DNA of 64,000 bases, taken from contig NZ_JACJQN010000023.1 of NCBI RefSeq assembly GCF_014696675.1, positions 1 to 64,000 of the forward strand, in the 5' to 3' direction. Origin of the DNA: Phormidium tenue FACHB-1052 (lineage in GTDB: Bacteria > Cyanobacteriota > Cyanobacteriia > Phormidesmidales > Phormidesmidaceae). This document shows positions 6,996 through 15,612 of this stretch, piece by piece. A program made the translations under genes and the position numbers. Numbering within the stretch: the stretch's first letter is position 1; the number at the start of each line of letters is the position of its first letter. Under the pieces are notes generated by a model that did not search any database, was not told where the DNA came from, and saw nothing but the letters and a program-made list of their open reading frames with translations.

Positions 6996-9041
6996 CTAAA
7001 GCGACGCGATCGCCCGTTCTAAAAACTCGGGCTGCATCCAGCGGTCGAGGTTGATTTGGCCCAGGTGCTCTTGTCCGGCAATCTGGCCTAACTGGTGGAT
7101 GTGGGCCTGGAGCCAATCGGTGCGTAGCTGGGTCTCGGGCAGGTAAACCACATCGGCGCGATCGCTGGAGCTGGAGCGCAAAGTTTTGGCCACAATGGCG
7201 GCATCCATCTTTACCCAGCGGCTGACCAAGGTGATGGCCATGGGCTGGTTGGCATACCAGTACTGGGCGGCCAGCAGCGCCCGCAGATAGGCCACGGCAA
7301 TTTCGGGATACTGCTCAGCCAGGGCGGCGCGAATCACTACCCCGTGGAAGGTGGGCAACCCGTCAAGGTTTTCGTGCAGCAGGCGGCGAAACTGGCCCCT
7401 GTGCTTGGCAATTTCGTGAAAGGGGGCGAAGTAAGCGTAGCCATCCACTGGGGAGGTACTACGGCCCGATCGCTGGGGGCCCGTGCTGTCAATGGAGGTG
7501 AGGGTGACATCATTGAGAATTTGCCGGTGGTGGAGCGATCGCATCACCATGCCGTGGGCCGCCGAGCCAAAGGGCACCGCAATCACCCGCCCTGCTAAAT
7601 CATCAATACAGTCGAGGGTCGAGTGCTGCGGCACAATGATGTCGTTGCCGGTGCCATCTAGATTGCTGGCCACAAAGCTGATTAAGCGGGTACCCGTCGC
7701 CGGGGCCGTGCTGTCAGCGGGAGCCGCGCTGAGCAGCAGTGGGTAGTCGCCTAGCACGCCAATGTCGATCTGCTGAGCCTCTAGTCCGGCCACAATCGGT
7801 GCCCCAGAATCGTAGTCAGACCAGCGCAGCCGATATTGCACCCCACTGTAGCGACCCTCGCGGGGTAAGAAATGCTCCAGCAAGCCCAGCCGCTTGATAA
7901 TTAGCCCAGCCGTAACGGTTTGAATGGTGCGGTTTTGGGTGCCGATAGTGAGGTTGATGGTTTCCGTGCCGCTGGTAGCACCAGAGCGCACCAAAAAGTT
8001 ATGGGCCTGGAACCGGGGCACTTTCTCTGGAGTTTCAGTTAATAGTGTCGTCAATGGGTTGGAGGAAGACGAGCCTTGGGAGAGCATGGCCTGAGTAACA
8101 CCAGGCCGGCCCTGCACCATGGCCACAAACTGACGAATCGGCTCTATACCCAGTCCACCCCGACCAGCGGGCTGACCCATCACCCCCAATGCGCGCCCTA
8201 GGCGCTTGGCCATCAGTAAAAACAGTGGTGTGCCGAGGGCAAATTCTTCTAGGGGAATGCGGCGCAGCAGCCCGGCCTGGCATTCCATTTGAAATTCTAA
8301 ATCAGAGACAAACCCCAGATAGTGACCCTGAAGCAAATAGGTACGCATCAAACTTGCCGCATCGACAACTTCGACCTGGGCAAAATCGGTTAGATTTAGC
8401 CCCAGTTCTTGCACGCGCTTTTGCAGCATGATGCGGCTAGGTACGCCCTCGGGGGGAAAGACCCAGGCCTGGTCAGCCAGCTCTTTTAAGCTCAGCCAAG
8501 GGTGCTGAGCAAGCTGATGGCTACTAGACACTATCAGCGAGTAGTGAACGGAACCAATTGCCAACCCCAAAATTTCGTCAAAATTTGAAAAACTTAGATC
8601 TGAAACAGCAATATCGACTTCGCCAGTCTTAACGGCGCGATACAGCGGCTCAACCGCGTCAAACTGCAAACACTTGGTCTGAACATCAGGATAAGCCCGA
8701 CGATACTCGTACAGCATCGACGGCAACCAACTACTTAACACATCAGGCATACAACCAATTTTTAAGGTGCTGAATTTTCCTTGTTTAATCTCTTCGATTT
8801 CAGCTACTAAACGGGTTTCTAAATCTACCAGGCTAGGACCCTCTTCTAGCAGATACTCGCCTACCCGAGTGAGCTCTATGCGCCGCCCTAAGCGCCTGAA
8901 TAGAGGAGTTTCAAGGTTAGATTCCAGACACTTGATTTTGGCACTTACCGCTGGCTGAGTCAGATTTAGCGTATCAGCAGCCTCCGTAAAGCTCAAGCAG
9001 CGAGCGACTTCTAAAAATACTTTGAGCTGGTAAATTTCCAT
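6996..9041 (-). CDS. LysR-type regulator (CysB/Cbl-like) fused to an SsuA-like substrate-binding domain
   Basis: The 681-residue protein has three parts. Residues 1-60 are a LysR winged helix-turn-helix (recognition region near FTEAADTLNLTQPAVSAKIK). Residues about 91-310 are a LysR effector domain in the CysB/Cbl style (STLKIGCMPD to FALGTPLFLLMAKR), although with weak similarity at its end. After a linker, residues 361-681 repeat the binding domain of the adjacent transporter, with shared blocks TIGTQ, QQIDIGVLGDYP, VIAVPFGSAAHGMVM, GLPTFHGVVIR and AEQYPEIAVAYLRALL. LysR proteins are normally about 300 residues. There is no signal peptide, so the added domain is cytoplasmic and probably senses the imported ligand. 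The gene is convergent with the transporter operon and divergent from the flavoprotein gene. Confidence 0.88.
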   Translation of the reverse strand: MEIYQLKVFLEVARCLSFTEAADTLNLTQPAVSAKIKCLESNLETPLFRRLGRRIELTRVGEYLLEEGPSLVDLETRLVAEIEEIKQGKFSTLKIGCMPDVLSSWLPSMLYEYRRAYPDVQTKCLQFDAVEPLYRAVKTGEVDIAVSDLSFSNFDEILGLAIGSVHYSLIVSSSHQLAQHPWLSLKELADQAWVFPPEGVPSRIMLQKRVQELGLNLTDFAQVEVVDAASLMRTYLLQGHYLGFVSDLEFQMECQAGLLRRIPLEEFALGTPLFLLMAKRLGRALGVMGQPAGRGGLGIEPIRQFVAMVQGRPGVTQAMLSQGSSSSNPLTTLLTETPEKVPRFQAHNFLVRSGATSGTETINLTIGTQNRTIQTVTAGLIIKRLGLLEHFLPREGRYSGVQYRLRWSDYDSGAPIVAGLEAQQIDIGVLGDYPLLLSAAPADSTAPATGTRLISFVASNLDGTGNDIIVPQHSTLDCIDDLAGRVIAVPFGSAAHGMVMRSLHHRQILNDVTLTSIDSTGPQRSGRSTSPVDGYAYFAPFHEIAKHRGQFRRLLHENLDGLPTFHGVVIRAALAEQYPEIAVAYLRALLAAQYWYANQPMAITLVSRWVKMDAAIVAKTLRSSSSDRADVVYLPETQLRTDWLQAHIHQLGQIAGQEHLGQINLDRWMQPEFLERAIASL

Positions 9042-9402
9042 ATCGCTTTACTTGCTTGATTTGCCTTGAAAGTTAGGTTTAAGTCTGCGATCGCCTCTCA
9101 GTCAATCATACTCCTTTCCAATCCATAGAAAATATTATAGATGCTTATTTTTCACCTTAGGGAGTTCTTAAAAATATCTAGAACAGTAACTTTTTTAATC
9201 TCATTTATTTTTTTAATGAGTGTATAGAAGGCTGTGATGGATAAACCGTAGCTATTGCTACAAACCGTATTGATTGACCTTGGGAAGCTCCCTTAAGCTA
9301 CATATCAAAGGCCCAGAAGCTCAGGACTAGTCGTTGACTTTTAAGCATTAGCTAGCCTCAGTATTTCAATTTCACTGCCGTTTAAACCAAGGACGTGGTT
9401 AC
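9042..9402. promoter_or_regulatory. Divergent promoter region, LysR fusion and AprA-like gene
   Basis: This 361-bp AT-rich space separates two divergent starts, the standard setting for LysR control. Visible symmetric elements are CTCATT (9200-9205) with AATGAG (9215-9220) across 9 bases, and GTAGC-TATT-GCTAC near 9247-9260 flanked by two copies of AAACCGTA. TAAACCG here (9242-9248) is also part of the palindrome upstream of the binding-protein gene (3445-3451, opposite strand), so it may be a shared recognition element. Binding is inferred, not shown. Confidence 0.5.
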
Positions 9403-11106
9403 GTGAACATTCAGTATCTTAAAACTGATTTTCTAGTCGTCGGCGGTGGCACCGCTGGCACTATGGCAGGCATTAAGGCGAAGCAGGCCAATCCCGAAGC
9501 CGATGTGCTGATTTTAGAGAAGGCCAACATTCGTCGCAGTGGGGCGATCGCTATGGGCATGGACGGGGTCAACACCGCCGTCATCCCCGGCAACTCGACC
9601 CCCGAGCAGTACGTGCGCGAAATCACCATCGCCAACGACGGCATTGTGAACCAAAAAGCCGTCTACGAAACCGGGCGGCTGGGCTTTGAGGTGATTCAAG
9701 AGCTAGAGAGCTGGGGCGTCAAATTTCAAAAAGACCACGAGGGCAACTACGACCTCAAGCAGGTACACCGGGTGGGCAAATACGTGCTGCCTATGCCCGA
9801 GGGCAAAGACCTGAAGAAAATTCTCGCCCGCCAGGTGAAGCGCCACAAGGTCAACGTCACCAACCGGGTGATGGCCACCCGCGTCATGGTGCAAAACGGT
9901 CGCGTCACCGGGGCGGTGGGCCTCGACGTGCGCAACGGCAATATGGTGGTGATTCAGGCCAAAGCCGTCGTGCTCTGCACCGGAGCCTGCGGTCGCCTGG
10001 GTCTACCCGCCTCCGGCTACCTCTACGGCACCTACGAAAACCCGACCAACGCGGGTGACGGTTACTCCATGGCCTACCACGCCGGAGCCGAACTGACCAA
10101 CATCGAATGCTTCCAGATCAACCCGCTGATCAAAGACTACAACGGCCCCGCCTGCGCCTACGTGGCCAGCCCCTTTGGTGCTTACACCGCCAACGCCGAG
10201 GGTCACCGCTTCATCAACTGCGACTACTGGAGCGGCCAGATGATGCTGGAGGTCTACAAAGAGCTGCACTCCGGCAAAGGCCCGGTACACCTGAAGATGT
10301 ACCATCTCGACGACGACACCATCAACGAAATCGAGACCATTCTGTGGGACAACGAACGGCCCAGCCGGGGCCGCTTCCACGAGGGCCGGGGCGAGAGCTA
10401 CCGCACCCACGGCGTCGAGATGAACATTTCTGAAATTGGTCTGTGCAGCGGCCACAGCGCCTCGGGCGTCTGGGTGAACGAGCGGGCCGAAACCACCGTT
10501 CCCGGCCTCTACGCAGCGGGCGACATGGCCAGCGTGCCCCACAACTACATGATTGGGGCCTTCGTCTACGGTCGCATCGCGGGCGAAAACGCCATGGACT
10601 ACGTGCGCGACCTGGAGCATGTGGAACCCGACCCCGACTTTCTCGCCGCCGAACAGGCCCGCATTTACGCGCCCCTGCAACAGCCCGACGGTGTGCCCCA
10701 CACCCAAATCGAGTACAAGCTGCGCCGCCTGGTCAACGACTATCTGCAACCGCCTAAGTCGCCCCACAACATGGACATCGGCCTGCAAAAATTTGTCGCC
10801 TACGAAGACACCCTCGGCCTAATGGGTGCCCGCGACCCCCACGAACTGATGCGCTGCATGGAGGTACACTTCATTCGCGACTGCGCCGAGATGGCCGCTC
10901 GCGCCTCCCTATTCCGCAAAGAGACCCGCTGGGGCCTCTACCACTACCGCCTCGACTATCCCGAAAAGAACAACGAAGAATGGTTCTGCCACGTCAACCT
11001 GAAGAAAGGCGAAACCGGCCACATGGAGCTGTTTAAGCGCGCCGTCGAGCCCTACATCGTTGATGTCGATCTAGTCGAAGAAGTTTACGATGTCGCCGTT
11101 CGGTAA
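9403..11106 (+). CDS. AprA-like FAD flavoprotein (fumarate reductase/adenylylsulfate reductase alpha family)
   Basis: The 567-residue enzyme belongs to the FAD-dependent succinate dehydrogenase/fumarate reductase superfamily. The N-terminal dinucleotide fold is VVGGGTAGTMAGIKA (residues about 12-26), then ILEKANIRRSGAIAMGMDGV, typical of adenylylsulfate reductase alpha subunits, and a late FAD motif VPGLYAAGDMASVPHNYMIG near 367-386. True AprA has about 640 residues, so this is a shorter relative. Cyanobacteria assimilate sulfate by the PAPS route, so a dissimilatory role is unlikely. With the AprB-like ferredoxin downstream it probably forms a two-subunit reductase or oxidase acting on a sulfur compound. 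It starts at GTG 9403 after AAGGACG, which suits the beta-alpha-beta fold. Confidence 0.85.
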   Translation: MNIQYLKTDFLVVGGGTAGTMAGIKAKQANPEADVLILEKANIRRSGAIAMGMDGVNTAVIPGNSTPEQYVREITIANDGIVNQKAVYETGRLGFEVIQELESWGVKFQKDHEGNYDLKQVHRVGKYVLPMPEGKDLKKILARQVKRHKVNVTNRVMATRVMVQNGRVTGAVGLDVRNGNMVVIQAKAVVLCTGACGRLGLPASGYLYGTYENPTNAGDGYSMAYHAGAELTNIECFQINPLIKDYNGPACAYVASPFGAYTANAEGHRFINCDYWSGQMMLEVYKELHSGKGPVHLKMYHLDDDTINEIETILWDNERPSRGRFHEGRGESYRTHGVEMNISEIGLCSGHSASGVWVNERAETTVPGLYAAGDMASVPHNYMIGAFVYGRIAGENAMDYVRDLEHVEPDPDFLAAEQARIYAPLQQPDGVPHTQIEYKLRRLVNDYLQPPKSPHNMDIGLQKFVAYEDTLGLMGARDPHELMRCMEVHFIRDCAEMAARASLFRKETRWGLYHYRLDYPEKNNEEWFCHVNLKKGETGHMELFKRAVEPYIVDVDLVEEVYDVAVR

Positions 11107-11264
11107 AAAAGTGATGGATTGGGGACGTTTTGAGTTTTGTCCTATGGATTAAAGTTCAAAATTCAAAATTCACAGTTGGTGCTTCTTTCTGATTTTGCAT
11201 TGATCATTTTGAACCCCCACCTATTCCTCCTCGCCTATTAACCTATCTATTTCAAAGAAAAACC

Positions 11265-11492
11265 ATGGCCTTAACCTCCCAACGCGTTGACGTACCCGTA
11301 ATTGTCGATGAATCGAAATGTCTCGAAAAATGCAACGCCTGCATTGAGGTTTGTCCTCTGGACGTGCTGGTGAAGAATCCTGAAACCGGCAAAGCCTACA
11401 TGAAGTACGACGAGTGCTGGTTCTGCCTGCCCTGTGAGAAGGAATGCCCGACTGGGGCAATTACGGTGCAGATTCCGTTCTTGCTGCGATGA
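11265..11492 (+). CDS. AprB-like two [4Fe-4S] ferredoxin
   Basis: The 75-residue protein carries two cluster motifs: C-x3-C-x2-C-x3-CP in KCLEKCNACIEVCP (about residues 18-31) and C-x2-C-x2-C-x3-CP in ECWFCLPCEKECP (about 49-61), followed by TGAI. The spacing of the first motif and the CWxCxxC second motif match the AprB subunit of adenylylsulfate reductase more than ordinary bacterial ferredoxins, but the long AprB C-terminal tail is missing. It lies 158 bp after the AprA-like gene in the same direction and is the natural electron-transfer partner of that flavoprotein. Confidence 0.85.
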   Translation: MALTSQRVDVPVIVDESKCLEKCNACIEVCPLDVLVKNPETGKAYMKYDECWFCLPCEKECPTGAITVQIPFLLR

Positions 11493-11597
11493 GGACGAGA
11501 GATATCGGTGAGGTAGGTGTATTGCTGCGCGAATGCACCCTACCCGTCTAACCTTCTCACTTCCCTCCCCCCTGCCGTCATTTTGGAACCCTTGCCC

Positions 11598-12575
11598 ATG
11601 TACACCACCGATATGGACCCCGAAGTTGCCCAATGGGTTGAGCTGCTGCGATCGCCCGATCTCGATAACCGCCTGGTCGCCGTCAAGACCCTGCAACACC
11701 TGGGCGACGAAGATGCGATCGAGCCCTTGATTGGCGCACTCAGCGACGAAAACCCCACGGTGCAGGAGATCGCCATCACCACCCTGTGGGAATTTGCCAA
11801 CCCAATCGCCATCAACCCGCTGATCGAGTGCCTCAGCTCGCCCCACGAGAATGTACGCAGCGAAGCGCTGTCGGCTCTCAAAGAGCTGGTTTCCACCAAC
11901 GACCTGATGAGGCTACTCGATGTGTTGCAGGTGGGCAATGTTCACGCCCAGCTCAACGTGCTGGTGCTGCTGCGCAAAATCCACGATGCCCAGGCGCTGC
12001 CGTACGTCATGCCCTTCTTTGAGTCGGAGAACCCCGAGCTGCGGGAGGCGGCGGTGATCACTCTGCGCTACCTGAACCAGGTGGTGCGCTGCGAACCGGC
12101 CTTGGCCCTGGCAAAAGATCCTAACGAGGCGGTGCGGCGGGCGACGGCGCTCACCCTGGGCCACCTCAGCGATGCGGCGGTGGTGCCTCTGCTGTGCGAG
12201 CTGCTAACCAGCGATGAGGACTGGCAGGTGCGGCGCAATGCGGCCCAGTCGCTGGATATTTTGGCGGATCCTGTTGCCGTTGAGGCTCTGGTCAAAGCGA
12301 TGGATGACTCCGAATGGCAGGTGCGCAAGTTCACCGCCCGCGCTCTGCAAAAAACTCCGGATATTCAAGCTCTGCCGGTGCTGATCAAGTCCCTAGCCGA
12401 CGAATACTCCGACGTACGGCGCGATGCGGCTACTGCCCTGGGCAAACTGGCCGACACCAACGCCCTGCCCGCCCTGCAACAGACCCTCAACGATCCCGAT
12501 ATGGACGTGCGGATTTTCTCCCAGCGGGCGATCGATGCGATCCAGAAGTCTCAGCCAGAAACCTCTAATGTCTAG
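11598..12575 (+). CDS. HEAT-repeat (PBS lyase-type) protein
   Basis: The 325-residue protein is built almost entirely of about ten 30-residue helical HEAT repeats, for example VRSEALSALKEL, VRRATALTLGHLSD, VRRNAAQSLDILAD and VRRDAATALGKLAD. Such repeats act as binding scaffolds; related E/F-type phycobilin lyases also use them, but nothing here points to bilins. I chose ATG 11598 (MYTTDMDPEVAQWVELL) because the first repeat begins there; a longer frame from 11517 adds unlikely sequence. The stop overlaps the start of the Mrp-type gene by 8 bp. The context suggests a scaffold or maturation partner for the reductase, which is inference. Confidence 0.85.
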   Translation: MYTTDMDPEVAQWVELLRSPDLDNRLVAVKTLQHLGDEDAIEPLIGALSDENPTVQEIAITTLWEFANPIAINPLIECLSSPHENVRSEALSALKELVSTNDLMRLLDVLQVGNVHAQLNVLVLLRKIHDAQALPYVMPFFESENPELREAAVITLRYLNQVVRCEPALALAKDPNEAVRRATALTLGHLSDAAVVPLLCELLTSDEDWQVRRNAAQSLDILADPVAVEALVKAMDDSEWQVRKFTARALQKTPDIQALPVLIKSLADEYSDVRRDAATALGKLADTNALPALQQTLNDPDMDVRIFSQRAIDAIQKSQPETSNV

Positions 12576-13662
12576 CCATTCCTCTCCGTTTCATCGCGCT
12601 GCTGAAGCCCCCGCTGAAGTGGCTCCCAGTGCTGAGGCGATCGCCCGCAAGGCCGAGGTGATTGCCCAGCTCAAAACCCTGCGCGAGCCCACCCTGGGCA
12701 ACGATCTAGTCAGCCTGGGCATGGTGCGCAATCTGCAAGTGGTCGATGACTACGTCTACCTGCGGCTCTACGTTGGCCGTCATCAGCTGGACCTGCAATC
12801 TCAGGTGCAGGAAACTCTGGGGCAACTGCCCTGGTGCAAAAAAGCCTACGCCCAGCTCTGCACCATCCCCGGTGTGCGCACAACCCTGGCGGTGTCGAGC
12901 GGCAAGGGCGGCGTGGGCAAATCGACCACTGCCGTCAACCTGGCGGCGGCCTTGGCCAAAACCGGGGCCAAGGTGGGGCTGCTCGATGCCGACATCTACG
13001 GCCCCAACGTGCCCCAAATGCTGGGCCTAGGACATTCGGAAGTCCGTGTGATCGACACCTCCGAGGGCCAGCGGTTTGTGCCCCTGGAGGCTCACGGCAT
13101 CAAGCTGATGTCCGTTGGGCTGCTGGCCAAAGGCGACCATCCCTTAGCCTGGCGCGGCCCGGTAATGCACAAAATTCTCACCCAGTTTCTCCACGAGGTA
13201 GCCTGGGGCGAATTGGACTATCTGCTGATTGACCTGCCCCCCGGCACGGGCGATGCTCAGATCACCATCGTGCAAGAAAGCCCGATCTGCGGCGTGGTGA
13301 TGGTGACGACCCCGCAGCAGGTAGCGGTTTCCGACGTGCGCCGCAGTGTACACATGTTTCGCCAGGTGGGAGTGCCGGTGTTGGGCCTAGTCGAAAACAT
13401 GAGCTACCTGCTCTGCGGTCACTGCGGCGAACCCACGCCGATCTTTGGCAGCGGCGGCGGTGCTCAGATCGCCACTGAACTCTCGGTGCCGCTGTGGGGT
13501 CAGGTGCCCATCGACCCCCGCATTTGCGAACAGGGCGATGCGGGTGTACCCCTGCCGATGAAGCTGCCCGATGCCCCCCTGAGCCAGATCTTTGGGCAAA
13601 TCGCCTTGGGCTTGAATGCGACCTTTGGCATAGCGGCGGTGGAGGAGTTGATAGCGGTGTGA
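12568..13662 (+). CDS. Mrp/NBP35-type P-loop ATPase (Fe-S carrier, ApbC-like)
   Basis: The 364-residue protein has an N-terminal MIP18/DUF59-like domain (about 20-95), then a P-loop SSGKGGVGKSTTAVNLAAAL, LLDADIYGPNVPQ, and DLPPGTGDAQIT, all hallmarks of Mrp/ApbC. A CxxC pair in LLCGHCGEPTP is the family site for a bridging [4Fe-4S] cluster. These proteins deliver Fe-S clusters to client enzymes. The ATG at 12568 overlaps the end of the HEAT gene; a longer open frame from 12424 is antisense-like sequence inside the HEAT gene. Being coupled to a cluster with an AprB-like ferredoxin suggests a dedicated cluster-loading factor, separate from a housekeeping Mrp elsewhere. Confidence 0.88.
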   Translation: MSSHSSPFHRAAEAPAEVAPSAEAIARKAEVIAQLKTLREPTLGNDLVSLGMVRNLQVVDDYVYLRLYVGRHQLDLQSQVQETLGQLPWCKKAYAQLCTIPGVRTTLAVSSGKGGVGKSTTAVNLAAALAKTGAKVGLLDADIYGPNVPQMLGLGHSEVRVIDTSEGQRFVPLEAHGIKLMSVGLLAKGDHPLAWRGPVMHKILTQFLHEVAWGELDYLLIDLPPGTGDAQITIVQESPICGVVMVTTPQQVAVSDVRRSVHMFRQVGVPVLGLVENMSYLLCGHCGEPTPIFGSGGGAQIATELSVPLWGQVPIDPRICEQGDAGVPLPMKLPDAPLSQIFGQIALGLNATFGIAAVEELIAV

Positions 13663-13764
13663 AGTTGAAGGGAGATGAGCGCCACCCCCTGAATCTCACC
13701 TTTTCCGGATCCCCACCGATACCTCACTCCTGACTTAACCTGGTCAATCGGGGATCCTTTTCTA

Positions 13765-14514
13765 ATGTTTGCACTGGCAGGAGACACGCCCATGGGCATC
13801 GAGATCTGGCTGATTAGTCTGGGGGTGGTGGCGATCGCAGGCTTTACCCGAGGCTTCTCTGGCTTTGGCTCAGGGTTAATTCTCGCTCCTGCTTTGAGTT
13901 TGTTATTCAACCCGCAGCTAGCGGTAGCGACCATTCTCCTGATCGACATGACGGCTGGGGCTGGGATAGTGCCCGGAGCTGTGCAAAAGACCAAGTGGCG
14001 GCAGGTCTTGCCTTTAGCACTCAGCGCCATCGTAATGGTGCCGGTGGGAGCGCACTTTCTGGCCCTGCTCAATCCCACCCTGCTGCGGCGCATCATTGGC
14101 GGGCTAATTTTGGGGTTTGTGCTGCTGCTGCTGAGTGGCAAAAGCCGCTACACCGACCCCCACCTAGCCTTGACCTCGGGGGTTGGTGCCCTAAGTGGCT
14201 TCTTGACCGGCTTAGCAGGCATCGGTGGGCCTCCTATTGTGCTTTACCAGATGTCTAGCAGCAACTTGGCGGCAGCCAACCGGGCTAACTTTATCGTGTT
14301 TTTTGCTCTCATCCAGCTGATTGCCCTGGGATCTTACTGGGCCAGCGGTTTGATGTCGGTAGCGGTAGGGAGCCTATTTATCCGCTTTTTACCGGCGTTT
14401 TTTCTGGGGCAGATGCTTGGGCAGCTATGCTTCAAGCGGGTTGATGAGACACTCTTTCGCCGCTTTGTTATGGGGCTATTGCTGACGGTGGCGGTGCTGG
14501 CCTTAGTGGCTTGA
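13765..14514 (+). CDS. TauE/SafE-family sulfite/organosulfonate exporter
   Basis: The 249-residue polytopic membrane protein shows the TauE/SafE (DUF81) pattern in two halves: GFTRGFSGFGSGLILAPAL near residues 27-45 and SGFLTGLAGIGGPPIVLY near 144-161, with about eight hydrophobic segments. Family members export sulfite, sulfoacetate or related anions and are often linked to sulfonate degradation. An internal ATG at 13792 would remove nine residues and is also possible. Its position after the reductase and Mrp genes suggests disposal of the sulfur product. Confidence 0.87.
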   Translation: MFALAGDTPMGIEIWLISLGVVAIAGFTRGFSGFGSGLILAPALSLLFNPQLAVATILLIDMTAGAGIVPGAVQKTKWRQVLPLALSAIVMVPVGAHFLALLNPTLLRRIIGGLILGFVLLLLSGKSRYTDPHLALTSGVGALSGFLTGLAGIGGPPIVLYQMSSSNLAAANRANFIVFFALIQLIALGSYWASGLMSVAVGSLFIRFLPAFFLGQMLGQLCFKRVDETLFRRFVMGLLLTVAVLALVA

Positions 14515-14541
14515 TCTAACCCTATCAACGGTCTTTAAATC

Positions 14542-15594
14542 ATGAAGCTATCTTCTAAGGCTGACCTAGGGGTTTCTACCCTGGGTCGGGTGACGAGTGA
14601 CTGGAAAACCCAGAGCCTCTCAATTTTTCCAGGGCTGTTGCTGACGACGCTGATTGCGGGGGTGGCCCTGGGGTTAGATCGCTTGAGCGACCTACACACC
14701 CTCAATCCGTTGCTGATTGCTGTTTTGCTGGGGATGAGCTGGCGACAGTGGGGCGTGGTGCCCGCCTCCTATCGCCCCGGCGTCAAGTTTGCGATGAAGC
14801 GGGTGCTGCGCCTGGCGGTGATTTTGCTAGGCCTGCGGCTGAGCCTGACAGAAGTGCTGGCGGTCGGTTCCTGGGGCTTGGGCCTAGTTACTATCGGCAC
14901 TCTCAGTACCTTTTACGTGACCTGCTGGCTGGGGCAGTGGCTCGGTGTTAACCCTCGTCTGGCCAAGCTGATTGCGGCGGGCACGTCGATCTGTGGAGCC
15001 TCGGCGGTGGTGGCCACCAACCCAGTGATCGAGGGGTCTGAGGAAGATGTGACCTACGCGATCGCAACCATTACCGGCTTTGGCACCCTAGCTATGCTCA
15101 CCTATCCACTCGTGGGGACCCTGTTGCAGCTTAGCCCCCAGTCCTTTGGCATCTGGTGTGGGGCATCGGTGCATGAGGTAGCCCAGGTGATTGCCACCGC
15201 CTTTCAAAATGGTGACCTCAGCGGAGAGGTGGCCACCGTCACCAAGCTCTCGCGCGTGCTGCTGATCGTGCCGATTATTCTCAGCCTTGGCTGGCAAACC
15301 CCTCGTCCTCGCCAGACCAAGCAATCAGCCCGCCCACTCCCCATCCCCTGGTTTGTGCTGTTCTTTTGCCTCTTGGTGGGGGTCAACAGCTTGGGCTTGG
15401 TGGCGGCCCCTATCAAAGCTGTCGTACTTAGCGGCAACCAAATTTTGCTCTGCATATCGCTGGTGGCCATGGGGCTAGAGACCAACATATCTAACCTGAC
15501 CCAGCTTGGCCTCAAGCCACTTTATCTAGCCGGGCTTTCGTGGCTATTTTTAGCGGCGATCAGCCTATTGATGGTTCTTCTCGGCAGTCTTTAG
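14542..15594 (+). CDS. YeiH/UPF0324-family putative sulfate exporter
   Basis: The 350-residue membrane protein has about ten hydrophobic segments and the family hallmark GTSICGASAVVATNPVI near residue 150, followed by CGASVHEVAQVIATA. It belongs to the YeiH/UPF0324 putative sulfate exporter family, whose transport activity is mostly predicted; E. coli yeiH is regulated by a LysR protein. It begins 27 bp after the TauE gene on the same strand. Two different putative sulfur-oxyanion exporters side by side strongly suggest that the upstream reactions release sulfite or sulfate in excess. Confidence 0.87.
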   Translation: MKLSSKADLGVSTLGRVTSDWKTQSLSIFPGLLLTTLIAGVALGLDRLSDLHTLNPLLIAVLLGMSWRQWGVVPASYRPGVKFAMKRVLRLAVILLGLRLSLTEVLAVGSWGLGLVTIGTLSTFYVTCWLGQWLGVNPRLAKLIAAGTSICGASAVVATNPVIEGSEEDVTYAIATITGFGTLAMLTYPLVGTLLQLSPQSFGIWCGASVHEVAQVIATAFQNGDLSGEVATVTKLSRVLLIVPIILSLGWQTPRPRQTKQSARPLPIPWFVLFFCLLVGVNSLGLVAAPIKAVVLSGNQILLCISLVAMGLETNISNLTQLGLKPLYLAGLSWLFLAAISLLMVLLGSL

Positions 15595-15612
15595 GTAAAA
15601 CTTCCCCTCTGA

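Noticed and set aside
10003-10788. 261-codon minus-strand open frame inside the AprA-like gene
   Set aside because: It lies wholly antisense to a well-supported flavoprotein and its Val/Gly/His-rich sequence is the usual shadow of GC-rich codons.
11517-11597. Longer N-terminus for the HEAT protein
   Set aside because: The added residues (MYCCANAPYPSNLLTS...) are unlike HEAT proteins, and repeats begin right after ATG 11598.
12424-12567. Longer N-terminus for the Mrp-type protein
   Set aside because: The added codons overlap the HEAT-repeat gene in another frame and give Trp/Cys/Ser-rich sequence unlike the family; ATG 12568 fits.
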